This document shows, piece after piece, positions 42,212-49,877 of a stretch of DNA of 64,000 nt (position 1 is the first letter of the stretch; each line of letters begins with the position of its first letter). Made by a program: the position numbers and the translations under genes. The notes under the pieces were generated by a model, which was not told the DNA's origin, made no database searches, and saw nothing but the letters and a program-made list of their open reading frames with translations. Source of the stretch: Clostridium transplantifaecale (lineage in GTDB: Bacteria; Bacillota; Clostridia; Lachnospirales; Lachnospiraceae); assembly GCF_900626075.1 (NCBI RefSeq), contig NZ_UYZY01000002.1, positions 930,001 to 994,000 on the forward strand, written 5' to 3'.

Positions 42212-43243
42212 ATGGGGACAATTGAAAAGATTGTAAAAAAGGTCGCTGATTTTAAAACAGAGCTGGAAAACATGCCCGTGAACAGTGAGGCCGCAGCGGT
42301 CAGCCGTGAGGAATTCACCCTTTTGCTCAGCGGGATATCCACGTGCCGGAAGGCGCCTGGAATATCGGAACATATGGGGTATGAGAAACTGTATCACTGT
42401 AAAACCAGGGAAGATGCGGAAGAGACGCGGGAACATCTGCAGAGACTGTTCGGCATACATGACGAAGAATCATTTCTGGAGGCCTGCCGCAGAGAATATT
42501 CCGGCAGCGATCAGTATGAGCAGTTCATGACCTTCTGGGCAGGTGCGCCTCTGTTTGATGTGAGTGAACTGTCACCGGAAGGGAAAGAAGCATTCAGCGA
42601 ATGCTTTGAACTTTCGGAGCAGTTTTATCCGATTTTGAAGGAGAAGGGCTATTATGCCTGGGATATCAGTGAAAAGATCGGACTTTTGAGAAAGGCCGCC
42701 GCCTGCGGGATTGTGTCTGATGAGAGGTTCTGGGAACTGTCGGATCCGTGGGTGAGGCAGGCGCAGGTATTTTACCATTCTTACAGGGAATATGCGGTTA
42801 GCTGCCTGTGCGGAGCAGTTTATTTTATGCACCGTGACAGCCCGGACCTGGAAGGATTTTACCAGCTCAATGAGAATCTGGCCCGCCACTTATTCGAAGA
42901 GGGCGGCGCCTGGCAGAGATCCGGATGGTATGAGCCAAAGGAGCGCGAATGGGCCGATTTGATGGCCGGTTCAAATCCGGGCTGCATCATCACGAAGAAG
43001 GCCATAGACAGCGGTGAAATTGGCTACATGTACCGGGAAGAGCCGGTGGAAGGATTTCCTGACTGCGGCTGGCGTTTCTTTGTGGGAGACGAGCCGGATG
43101 AGTATGTCAACCAGGTGGAAAACAGCACCGTCTGCAGTTACAATACAGTCTGCAACCTGGATCCGACGGTATTGGCGTACTTTTACGCGGACTGCGGCCG
43201 TAAATTTGGGAAGACAGAGGATGGGTGGAAGGAAGAATTCTAA
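42212..43243 (+). CDS. DUF1266-DUF2185 two-domain protein of unknown function
   Basis: This is a 343-residue soluble protein without signal peptide or helices of membrane type. Residues about 110-235 look like DUF1266 (LRKAAACGIVSDERFWELSD, FYHSYREYAVSCLCGAVYF). The last 85 residues resemble DUF2185 (CIITKKAIDSGEIGYMYREE, GWRFFVGDEPDEY). DUF2185 is among folds proposed as immunity proteins in toxin systems, yet no toxin gene is adjacent here. These domain names are from memory of the motifs. It follows the aminopeptidase gene closely and ends at a terminator. Confidence 0.75.
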   Translation: MGTIEKIVKKVADFKTELENMPVNSEAAAVSREEFTLLLSGISTCRKAPGISEHMGYEKLYHCKTREDAEETREHLQRLFGIHDEESFLEACRREYSGSDQYEQFMTFWAGAPLFDVSELSPEGKEAFSECFELSEQFYPILKEKGYYAWDISEKIGLLRKAAACGIVSDERFWELSDPWVRQAQVFYHSYREYAVSCLCGAVYFMHRDSPDLEGFYQLNENLARHLFEEGGAWQRSGWYEPKEREWADLMAGSNPGCIITKKAIDSGEIGYMYREEPVEGFPDCGWRFFVGDEPDEYVNQVENSTVCSYNTVCNLDPTVLAYFYADCGRKFGKTEDGWKEEF

Positions 43244-43263
43244 TAATTCGAATATGCAAAAAA

Positions 43264-43306
43264 CAGGAGCCAGACATATCAAAATGCCTGTGCTCCTGCT
43301 TTTTTT
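43264..43306 (+). terminator. Terminator after the DUF1266 gene
   Basis: CAGGAGC (43264-43270) pairs with GCTCCTG (43292-43298) and is followed by seven T. Confidence 0.8.
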
Positions 43307-43459
43307 CTGAAAACGGAAAGGGGGAAGTGAAAAAGTTTTCAGAATCTATATTAAGGAAAATTATTGTTAGTCGAGCCCAATGACCATTGCGCGCTGTGTA
43401 ATTATCATTGGCCTCATTGATGTTATGTACTTATCATACAGGAGAAGTGTGTCTATTGT

Positions 43460-43488
43460 TTGACCAACATATAAAAAGAGTCTAAAAT
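43460..43488 (+). promoter_or_regulatory. Candidate promoter of structured RNA copy A
   Basis: TTGACC at 43460-43465 and TAAAAT at 43483-43488 have a 17-base spacer. Transcription would begin near 43495, about 47 bases before the conserved RNA element. No protein gene lies downstream on this strand for 3.7 kb. Confidence 0.55.
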
Positions 43489-43541
43489 AAATTAAAAAAG
43501 CAGGACAGTACAGGTATAAAATGGGGATTTAGTTGAGATGC

Positions 43542-43878
43542 GAGGACGCCTCTGTAAGACGGCGGACGGGGTGGTGGGAAGGTGTGTATGAGTCTTCAGT
43601 CCCGGTTGGTAGGGTGTGGTGAGGGGGAATCCAGGAGAAAAAATTCCTGCGGGGACTCGCTCCCGCTTGTGGAATGCGCAACGGGTGCTAGATTCGAAAA
43701 TACCTCATCAAGCACCGGCGGATTCCAAGGTCTCCCTTCGGAAAGTTTTCTCCTTCCTTCCCCGGGCAGGTTGTCGGCGGGACTGAAGACTCAGCGAAGG
43801 TTATTGCCCCGTCCGCCGGCTTCAGGGGCTGATTGTCTCTTTCGTCAAGTGGGGAGGTGGTATTGTCGCGGCCACGAT
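43542..43878 (+). ncRNA. Large structured RNA element, copy A (unidentified family)
   Basis: About 337 nt fold as one long branched hairpin. The basal helix is CGGCGGACGGGG (43560-43571) with CCCCGTCCGCCG (43807-43818). Next is a 15-bp perfect helix (43590-43604 with 43778-43792), then an A/G-rich helix (about 43634-43660 with 43729-43762). At the apex a hairpin (43684-43716) carries loop TCGAAAATACCTC. A reverse-oriented relative lies at 44022-44359. The two differ at many stem positions, yet pairing is kept by double changes, while loop and joining segments (GGGGAATCC, TTCCTGCGGG) stay the same. That is the mark of a functional RNA. I cannot match it to a known family; large clostridial RNAs such as raiA, ROOL, OLE or GOLLD need checking. 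Confidence 0.75.
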
Positions 43879-44021
43879 ATAGTCATAACTATTTTACATT
43901 CTGACGATATCCTGGGCTGCATAAAAAGAGTATCAGAATAAACAGTCTAAGATTAAAAGATTACAAGTTTTAATAGTCTCATAGTGAACAGAATGTAGCT
44001 TTCAGGCATCCAGAGCAACGT

Positions 44022-44359
44022 AGTGGCAGCGACAGGTGCCTCCCCCATTGAAGAAGTAGGACAGATCAGCCGCCGCAGGCCGGGGGCCGGGCAGCCGTCT
44101 TGGCGGAGTCTTTCGTCCCGATCATAACCTTCCTGCGGGGAAGAAGGGAGAAAAAGATTCCGGAGGGAACCTGGGAGTTCATTGGTACTTACCGAGGTCT
44201 TTTCGAGGTTAGTACCATTATGTACTCCAACGAGCGCAAGCGTTTCCCGCAGGAACTTTTTCTGCCCGGATTCCCCGCCCGCGACACCCTGACGCCCGGG
44301 ACGAAAGACGCATCGATCCCCCTCACCACCCCGGCCCCCGACCTGACGGCGGCGTCCTC
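44022..44359 (-). ncRNA. Large structured RNA element, copy B (inverted relative of copy A)
   Basis: Read on the minus strand, this begins with GAGGACGCC as copy A does and follows the same order of helices. The basal helix is 44330-44352 with 44070-44091, and the middle helix is 44297-44309 with 44108-44120. The apical hairpin is 44184-44216 with loop TCGAAAAGACCTC, which differs from copy A in one base. A shared 3' tail (GGCTGAT, then TCAA and GGGGAGG, then TGTCGC and GCCAC) follows. It begins 18 bases after the stop of the CCG-domain gene on the same strand, so it could be made as that gene's 3' untranslated region. Tails of A and B face each other across about 140 AT-rich bases. Confidence 0.72.
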
Positions 44360-44377
44360 ATTTTCAATAATATCCCC

Positions 44378-45079
44378 TTAATGACAGGCAATATACTCCT
44401 CCAGCGTATCATGATAAACATCAATTCTCATTTCCTGCAGTTCAGTCTCCTCGCCCAGGACAAGATCGGTCATGTGATGCGGCGTTTTTCCGCCGATTGC
44501 CATGGATTTGATACAAGAGACGCAGTATACGGCGACGTCCTGGCAGGGCATTTGGGCGGCGCGTTTTTTCTGAAGCTCGGTCACTTTCTCAATTGGAAGA
44601 CGAGGATAGAAATTATCTCCGCAGCAGATAGACTTCGTGCCGCTGAACTCCGAATCGATGACCTTAATATTCATCTTGCCGAGAAGGCTCCGCACTGCGG
44701 CATGGACCTGCGGCTTCGGGCGGTAGGAGCAGGAATCATGGACCGAGAGTGTCAGTCCGGCATAATCCGGCAGAGGCAGCTCTTCTATGCTGTCCAGCAC
44801 CTCCCACAGGGAGATGGTCCGGATCCCATCATACAGGGAACGGAACCTTCTGTCACAGCCGGCGCAGTTGTTGATGATGGTAGAGCCCTGCGGCAGACCT
44901 GGATCGTGGTGGCAGCAGATGTTGTGCATCCGCACAGGCCCGAAGTAACGGTTTAAAAGCTCCAGAAGTTTGTGCTCGGAGGACGGCTTATAGACGCTGA
45001 GCGCGCAACCGGGGTTAAAATAACATTTTTCCATATTGATATCCGATATTTTAATACTGGGTATGATATATTCTTTCAT
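44378..45079 (-). CDS. Cysteine-rich CCG-domain (Fe-S binding) protein, HdrB/GlpC-like
   Basis: This is a 233-residue soluble protein with two cysteine-rich CCG-type units. The first has CYFNPGCAL, ICCHHDP and NCAGCDRRF. The second has HDSCSYRPKPQVH, ICCGDNFYPRL and YCVSCIKSM. This spacing is known from HdrB, GlpC, LutA and lactate/glycolate oxidase subunits, where it binds an Fe-S cluster or mediates electron transfer. No flavin or ferredoxin partner is next to it. AAGGAG is 9 bases before ATG 45079; an upstream in-frame ATG (45106) has no such site. It follows the PrpR-like regulator gene by 68 bases and may be in one transcript with it. Confidence 0.82.
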   Translation of the reverse strand: MKEYIIPSIKISDINMEKCYFNPGCALSVYKPSSEHKLLELLNRYFGPVRMHNICCHHDPGLPQGSTIINNCAGCDRRFRSLYDGIRTISLWEVLDSIEELPLPDYAGLTLSVHDSCSYRPKPQVHAAVRSLLGKMNIKVIDSEFSGTKSICCGDNFYPRLPIEKVTELQKKRAAQMPCQDVAVYCVSCIKSMAIGGKTPHHMTDLVLGEETELQEMRIDVYHDTLEEYIACH

Positions 45080-45147
45080 TTGTGTTTTCTCCTTCTGTTT
45101 TTTCATTCGCAGGTTAATGCTTCATTCGGCCGGTGAGCTGAATGTAT

Positions 45148-46944
45148 TTATTCTTTTAACAGCCTCCAAAGTGTAGTTCTGCTGATTCCAAGCCTCTTTG
45201 CCGCCGCGCTCTGGTTGCCGCCCAGTTCCTCCAGAACGGCGTGGATGATGTCGTGGTTTATCTCATCCAGCGTCCTGTTCAGGCTGACTCCCTGAAGCGG
45301 TGAGAAAGATGAGCCGTGATCCGTGTCTGATTCGGTACTGCGCTCCTGTTCCAGGCACCTTGCAACCGTGGCTTCCAGGATATATGGGGTCGTGGTAACC
45401 GCCGTCAGTTCGCTTAAAATCCTCTTGAACTGCGTGTAATTGCAGGGCCAGTCATACGCGGCCAGAAGTTCCATGGCGCCGGCTTCCAGCCCCAGGATTT
45501 CTTTGGCCAGGCTGATATTTAAAGAGCTTAGTGAAAGGTTGGCCAGAACCGGTATTTCTTCCTTCCGTTCCCGCAGCGGCGGCAGGTGGATAGTCAGACA
45601 GGAAAGCATATTGACAAATTCCATGCACTGCTTCGGAATTATGCCGTCCCTGCCGCACACGCAGGAAAAGAGAAGACGGTTGCGGCGCGCCAGGTTCATA
45701 TCCACGATGAGGGAAAGTAACTGACGGTGGCGATCCTCCGGGAGCGAGTCGACATTTTTCAGGTAAATTGTATTATTATTATCATTAAAGGGAGAGTTAT
45801 AGTGGTTTGTCAGGAAGGTCCAGCTCTTGTCGTTCATCATGGCAAAATTGATGACAACCAAAGGATTGTGCTGGAGCGGACTCTGGGTGTAAATGGCCCC
45901 GGCCACGCGTTCCTTGCCTGTCCCTTCCTCGCCGATAATCATAATGGGAAAATCGGTCTGGGTCATCTGTTCCACTGTGGACTGAAGTCCCCCGATGGCT
46001 CCGGTTACGTTATAAAAACTGTTGTAAAATGTATTTTCTACATCGTTCTTACTCAGATACTGAACCCCGTATTTGCTGCTTGCAAAAGGCACCTTGTTGG
46101 AGGAAAAGTAAAAAACCACGTAAGCCCGGCCGTAAAATGGGATCTGGCGGCTGGTGATGGAGTACAGCGTGCCTCCGATATTTTTAAACGAGCGGTGTGT
46201 GTCAACAGCGAGCGCAGCAGGAATTTCACGTCTCAGCACATCAATGATGGGTGTACCGGCATCCGCTTCCAGCGTAGAGAAGAACACCTCCTCCTTCTCA
46301 TTAAAAACTACGGTTTCATGGCTGTCCTTGTGGATGACATTCTGGAGGAATTTATTCTCCTCCCGAAGGAGAGAGTGGCTCCGGCATAATTTTACCGCCT
46401 GGTCAAAGGCATTGCCGATGCTTTCGTTGCCGGAAGTGATTAAGATTGCATTTAACCCAAGCTTTTTAGCTGTCGTGTTTGCGATCATATCACAGAGCAC
46501 CATACGGTAGCCCTTCTTTTTTAGAGATAACAGGACATCCTGGACCTCATCCCCGCTGTGTATCGTGCAGATTTCCACTTTATACTGGAGAAGATCGCAG
46601 AGAAGCTGGGCACTGCTTGTAATGCCCGGGAAACCGACGATTGCATAGCGGGAAGAAAAGTTCTCCGCCATCTTGATTGCGCGCAGGATGTCGTAGACCG
46701 AGAGTGCGATCTCAATAACGGGCAGAGGCGTGATTGCCCCGATCAGTTCCGCCGTGCCGCCGCGCGAGATGATAATGTCAAAATCTTCATGGAAATTCTT
46801 CTGGGCGATTTCCGCGCCCTTGTGGAGATCGCCGACAAATACGCTTAAATCAATGTCGTCGCGCTCTTTGGCCAGTTTCTGCATGATAGACTTCATGCCT
46901 TCATATGGCGCAATTCCGAGTATTCTGATCTTTCCCTGGTTCAT
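45148..46944 (-). CDS. PrpR-type regulator with PrpR_N sensor, AAA+-like and Fis-type HTH domains
   Basis: This is a 598-residue regulator. The N-terminal 200 residues match the PrpR_N ligand-binding fold (IRILGIAPYEGMKSIMQKLA, IIISRGGTAELI, TIHSGDEVQDVL). A central AAA+ domain (about residues 315-530) has Walker A IGEEGTGKERVAGA and a LPPLRERKEEIP motif. The GAFTGA loop that touches sigma-54 is missing, so it is probably not a sigma-54 activator. The C-terminal HTH_8 (GNQSAAAKRLGISRTTLWRLL) binds DNA. It is divergent from the acid-sugar operon and is its likely regulator. Its ligand may be a 2-oxo or hydroxy acid (inference). Confidence 0.85.
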   Translation of the reverse strand: MNQGKIRILGIAPYEGMKSIMQKLAKERDDIDLSVFVGDLHKGAEIAQKNFHEDFDIIISRGGTAELIGAITPLPVIEIALSVYDILRAIKMAENFSSRYAIVGFPGITSSAQLLCDLLQYKVEICTIHSGDEVQDVLLSLKKKGYRMVLCDMIANTTAKKLGLNAILITSGNESIGNAFDQAVKLCRSHSLLREENKFLQNVIHKDSHETVVFNEKEEVFFSTLEADAGTPIIDVLRREIPAALAVDTHRSFKNIGGTLYSITSRQIPFYGRAYVVFYFSSNKVPFASSKYGVQYLSKNDVENTFYNSFYNVTGAIGGLQSTVEQMTQTDFPIMIIGEEGTGKERVAGAIYTQSPLQHNPLVVINFAMMNDKSWTFLTNHYNSPFNDNNNTIYLKNVDSLPEDRHRQLLSLIVDMNLARRNRLLFSCVCGRDGIIPKQCMEFVNMLSCLTIHLPPLRERKEEIPVLANLSLSSLNISLAKEILGLEAGAMELLAAYDWPCNYTQFKRILSELTAVTTTPYILEATVARCLEQERSTESDTDHGSSFSPLQGVSLNRTLDEINHDIIHAVLEELGGNQSAAAKRLGISRTTLWRLLKE

Positions 46945-47082
46945 AAAATCCCCCTCCCGGCAAATCCGGTTCCAAAGTGGTTACGGTTCACTCTGTGTCC
47001 GATAACACGCTCCGCGATGCACAGAAACGGCAATAACGCCGTTTTGCGCCCAACAATACTGAGATTCATTCTTAACACGTTT

Positions 47083-47101
47083 TTGTTTCATTCTGAAACA
47101 A
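47083..47101. promoter_or_regulatory. Palindromic operator candidate in the divergent PrpR/acid-sugar region
   Basis: TTGTTTCA and TGAAACAA are a perfect inverted repeat with a 3-base centre. A related half site (TGTTTCA) lies at about 47144-47150. The 383-base gap 46945-47327 is otherwise AT-rich, with no second gene. Confidence 0.5.
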
Positions 47102-47327
47102 TTGTATCATATCGCAACAAAAAAAGAAAGGAAAAATAAAAAGTGTTTCAAATATAAACAATAAAATGGATAAAAAAGGTTGAGGAAGGAGGAAATAGCT
47201 AGTAAAATTAAACACAACAAAGGAAAAGAAACAGTTATTGACAATAAGCCAGAAAATCAACTGGTCAATTATGCAGAGGGTGTGTTTAAAAATGAAACAG
47301 TTGATATCGGGCAGGAAAGGAAACAAT

Positions 47328-48629
47328 ATGGTGAAATTACTGATAATCGCAGATGATTTCACGGGCGCACTGGATACAGGAGTACAGTTCGCGGCAGGTG
47401 GAGCAGAGACAAGAGTAGTGACCAATACGGAATATAATTTCGACAGCGTGGACGGGCAGGTACAGGTTCTGGTTCTGGATGCCGAGACAAGGCATCTGGG
47501 CCGGGAAGAAGCCTATCAGGTTGTTTTCCATATTACTGAAAGAGCATATAAGAGTGGGATTCCATTTATATACAAGAAGACAGATTCCGCACTCAGAGGA
47601 AACGTTGGAAGCGAACTCAAAGCAGTTCTTGATGCCACTAGGCAGACCTCCCTCCAATTTCTTCCCGCGTTTCCAAAAATGAACCGGGTGACCAGAAATG
47701 GAATCCACTATATCGACGGGATTCCGGTTCACGAGAGTGTATTTGGAAAGGATCCGTTTGAACCCGTTCTCTATTCAGGCATACCGGAGATTATCGGAAA
47801 AGATGTCCCTTCCACGGTGGTGCGGAATATGAACGATTGGAGCCGGGTTCCCGGAATCATGATATATGATACTTCCACCGAGGAGGAGATGAGGGAGCAG
47901 GGGAAATTCTTAATGGAGAAAGACGAGCTTCACATCATGGCCGGATGTGCCGGTTTCGCAGGGGTTCTCCCCTCACTGCTGGGACTGAAAGGCAGCGGAC
48001 AGAGAAAGGTGGCAATGAAAGGAAACTTCCTCGTCGCATGCGGAAGCGTGAACCCTATCACCAGAAAGCAGCTTGACTACGCCGAGAAGCACGGTTTTAA
48101 GAGAATCCGGATGACGCCGGAGCAGAAGCTGGAAGCCGGATATTATCAGACGCCGGAAGGAAAAGCAGTGCTTTTGCACTGGAAAGACATCTGCAGCCGG
48201 AACACCTGCAGCATTATAGACACCAACGACCTGCCGGGGCAGAATGAAACACTTCAATATGCAAAAGCGCAGGGAATTACGATGGAAGAGCTGAGAGTCA
48301 GAATTTCATCCACTCTGGGATTTGTGGTGAAGGAACTGATTCTGATGGGGCTTGACACTACACTTTTGATAACGGGAGGCGACTGCCTGACCGGTTTTAT
48401 GAAACACATCGGCCGCGAGGAGATTGCGCCTGTGTGCGAGATGGCGCCGGGAACGGTACTTTCGGGCATTGAGATAGGTGATAAAACATTTGCAGTCATA
48501 TCCAAGTCGGGAGGATTCGGAAGCAGCACCCTGATGGCAGATTTAGCCGGAATTATCACAGGAAATGCAGAAGAGACAAGACAGGATAAGAAAGAGGAGA
48601 AAAAGTATGTTAACACAGTATACGCTTAA
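47328..48629 (+). CDS. Four-carbon acid sugar kinase (DUF1537, D-threonate/erythronate kinase family)
   Basis: This 433-residue cytoplasmic kinase phosphorylates the end hydroxyl of a four-carbon sugar acid. The N-terminal DUF1537 domain starts LLIIADDFTGALDTGVQFA and contains FIYKKTDSALRGNVG, both diagnostic. The C-terminal nucleotide-binding domain has LLITGGDCLTGF and KSGGFGSS. ATG 47328 has AAAGGA 7 bases upstream; earlier in-frame starts add residues not seen in the family. It is the first gene of the operon and overlaps the next by 23 bases. With the PdxA-family gene downstream it fits the known DtnK-PdxA2 route from D-threonate to dihydroxyacetone phosphate. Confidence 0.9.
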   Translation: MVKLLIIADDFTGALDTGVQFAAGGAETRVVTNTEYNFDSVDGQVQVLVLDAETRHLGREEAYQVVFHITERAYKSGIPFIYKKTDSALRGNVGSELKAVLDATRQTSLQFLPAFPKMNRVTRNGIHYIDGIPVHESVFGKDPFEPVLYSGIPEIIGKDVPSTVVRNMNDWSRVPGIMIYDTSTEEEMREQGKFLMEKDELHIMAGCAGFAGVLPSLLGLKGSGQRKVAMKGNFLVACGSVNPITRKQLDYAEKHGFKRIRMTPEQKLEAGYYQTPEGKAVLLHWKDICSRNTCSIIDTNDLPGQNETLQYAKAQGITMEELRVRISSTLGFVVKELILMGLDTTLLITGGDCLTGFMKHIGREEIAPVCEMAPGTVLSGIEIGDKTFAVISKSGGFGSSTLMADLAGIITGNAEETRQDKKEEKKYVNTVYA

Positions 48630-49761
48630 AATGCCGCACGCAGTGTACAGCGGAGAGAATGCCTTAAATCACATGGCCGCCCTCATCGGCGCCGATACAA
48701 AGAAAATCGCCGTATTTACCGATAAGGGAATTATCGGAGCGGGACTTCTCAGACTGCCGCTGGAAAAAATTGAGGAAACCGGCAGAGAGTATGTGATTTT
48801 CGACGAGCTGGCAGCAGAACCAACCTACGGTCAGGTGCAGGAGGTTGTAGACGGGTTTAAAAAATCGGGAGCCGATTTTATCATAGCGGTCGGCGGAGGC
48901 AGTGTGATGGATACAGCCAAGCTGGCTTCCGTACTGGCAACCGATGAGTACGGTGTAAAAGAACTTCTCGACAATCCGGGAATGGCCGGAAAATGTGTAA
49001 AGACCCTGATGATACCGACCACGGCCGGCACAGGGGCGGAGGCTACGCCGAACGCCATCGTGGCGGTGCCGGAGAAAGAGCTGAAGGTTGGAATTGTCAA
49101 TGACAATATGATTGCCGATTACGTCATCCTGGATGCGGTTATGATTAAGGAGCTGCCGAGAAAGATTGCGGCTTCCACCGGAGTGGACGCCCTGTGTCAT
49201 GCAGTCGAGTGCTTTACTTCTAATAAGAAGAATCCGTTCAGCGATATTTTCGCTCTTCAGGCATTCGAAATGATTATGAAGAACATTGAAAAAGCCTGCG
49301 ACGACCCGGAAGCGCTGGAGGAGAAGAACAACATGCTGATTGCATCCTTCTATGCGGGGGTTGCCATCACGGCGTCGGGAACCACGGCAGTCCACGCGCT
49401 TTCCTATCCGCTGGGCGGCAAGTACCACATTCCGCATGGCGTTTCTAATGCAATCCTGCTGGCCCCTGTCATGAAGTTCAATGAACCGGTCTGCCGGGAG
49501 CTTTTTGCCGAGGCATATGACAGACTTGCCCCGGATGCCGGTGCAAAGACGGCCGGAGAAAAATCGGCGTGGGTCGTAAACAGGATGAATGAGATTGTGG
49601 AGCATTTGAACATCCCGAAGAGCCTGAAGGAATTCGGAATCGGGGATGAGGACCTGGATACCCTGGTTTTAGCGGGAATGGACGTACAAAGGCTCCTTGT
49701 CAACAACATGAGAACGGTAACGGCAGAAGATGCCAGGAAACTATATCTTGAAATTATGTAG
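48607..49761 (+). CDS. Iron-containing alcohol dehydrogenase
   Basis: This is a 384-residue group III (iron) alcohol dehydrogenase. It has the NAD-binding GGGSVMDTAK motif (FIIAVGGGSVMD), TTAGTGAEATPNA and the metal-site segment STGVDALCHAVECF. A later histidine-rich motif, HALSYPLGGKYHIPHGVSN, is also present. All metal ligands appear intact. ATG 48607 follows GAGGAG by 7 bases and lies within the end of the kinase gene. In this operon it may oxidise a hydroxy acid or reduce an aldehyde from the aldolase step. The true substrate is open. Confidence 0.92.
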   Translation: MLTQYTLKMPHAVYSGENALNHMAALIGADTKKIAVFTDKGIIGAGLLRLPLEKIEETGREYVIFDELAAEPTYGQVQEVVDGFKKSGADFIIAVGGGSVMDTAKLASVLATDEYGVKELLDNPGMAGKCVKTLMIPTTAGTGAEATPNAIVAVPEKELKVGIVNDNMIADYVILDAVMIKELPRKIAASTGVDALCHAVECFTSNKKNPFSDIFALQAFEMIMKNIEKACDDPEALEEKNNMLIASFYAGVAITASGTTAVHALSYPLGGKYHIPHGVSNAILLAPVMKFNEPVCRELFAEAYDRLAPDAGAKTAGEKSAWVVNRMNEIVEHLNIPKSLKEFGIGDEDLDTLVLAGMDVQRLLVNNMRTVTAEDARKLYLEIM

Positions 49762-49877
49762 CAGATGAAGATAAAACCGGGCCAAAGCAGTCCGGTAACC
49801 GTCCAAGGTACAAGCGGCATTCCGCCGGAGCCGGCGACGTGAGAAAAAACAGCAGGAAACCAGGAGGAAATCAGGAA

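Noticed and set aside
43582-43941. 119-codon open frame in the 43.5-kb region
   Set aside because: It covers RNA copy A, where base changes preserve pairing rather than codons. It has no family resemblance and odd Ser/Gly/Arg-rich composition.
44100-44381. 93-codon open frame opposite RNA copy B
   Set aside because: Same reason as for copy A; the frame is on the strand opposite to the inferred RNA and has no credible ribosome site.
45148-46944. Sigma-54 enhancer-binding protein
   Set aside because: The GAFTGA loop is absent, so the usual sigma-54 activator label was not used.
48664-49605. 313-codon open frame opposite the Fe-alcohol dehydrogenase
   Set aside because: It is antisense to a complete, motif-bearing enzyme and has no family features.
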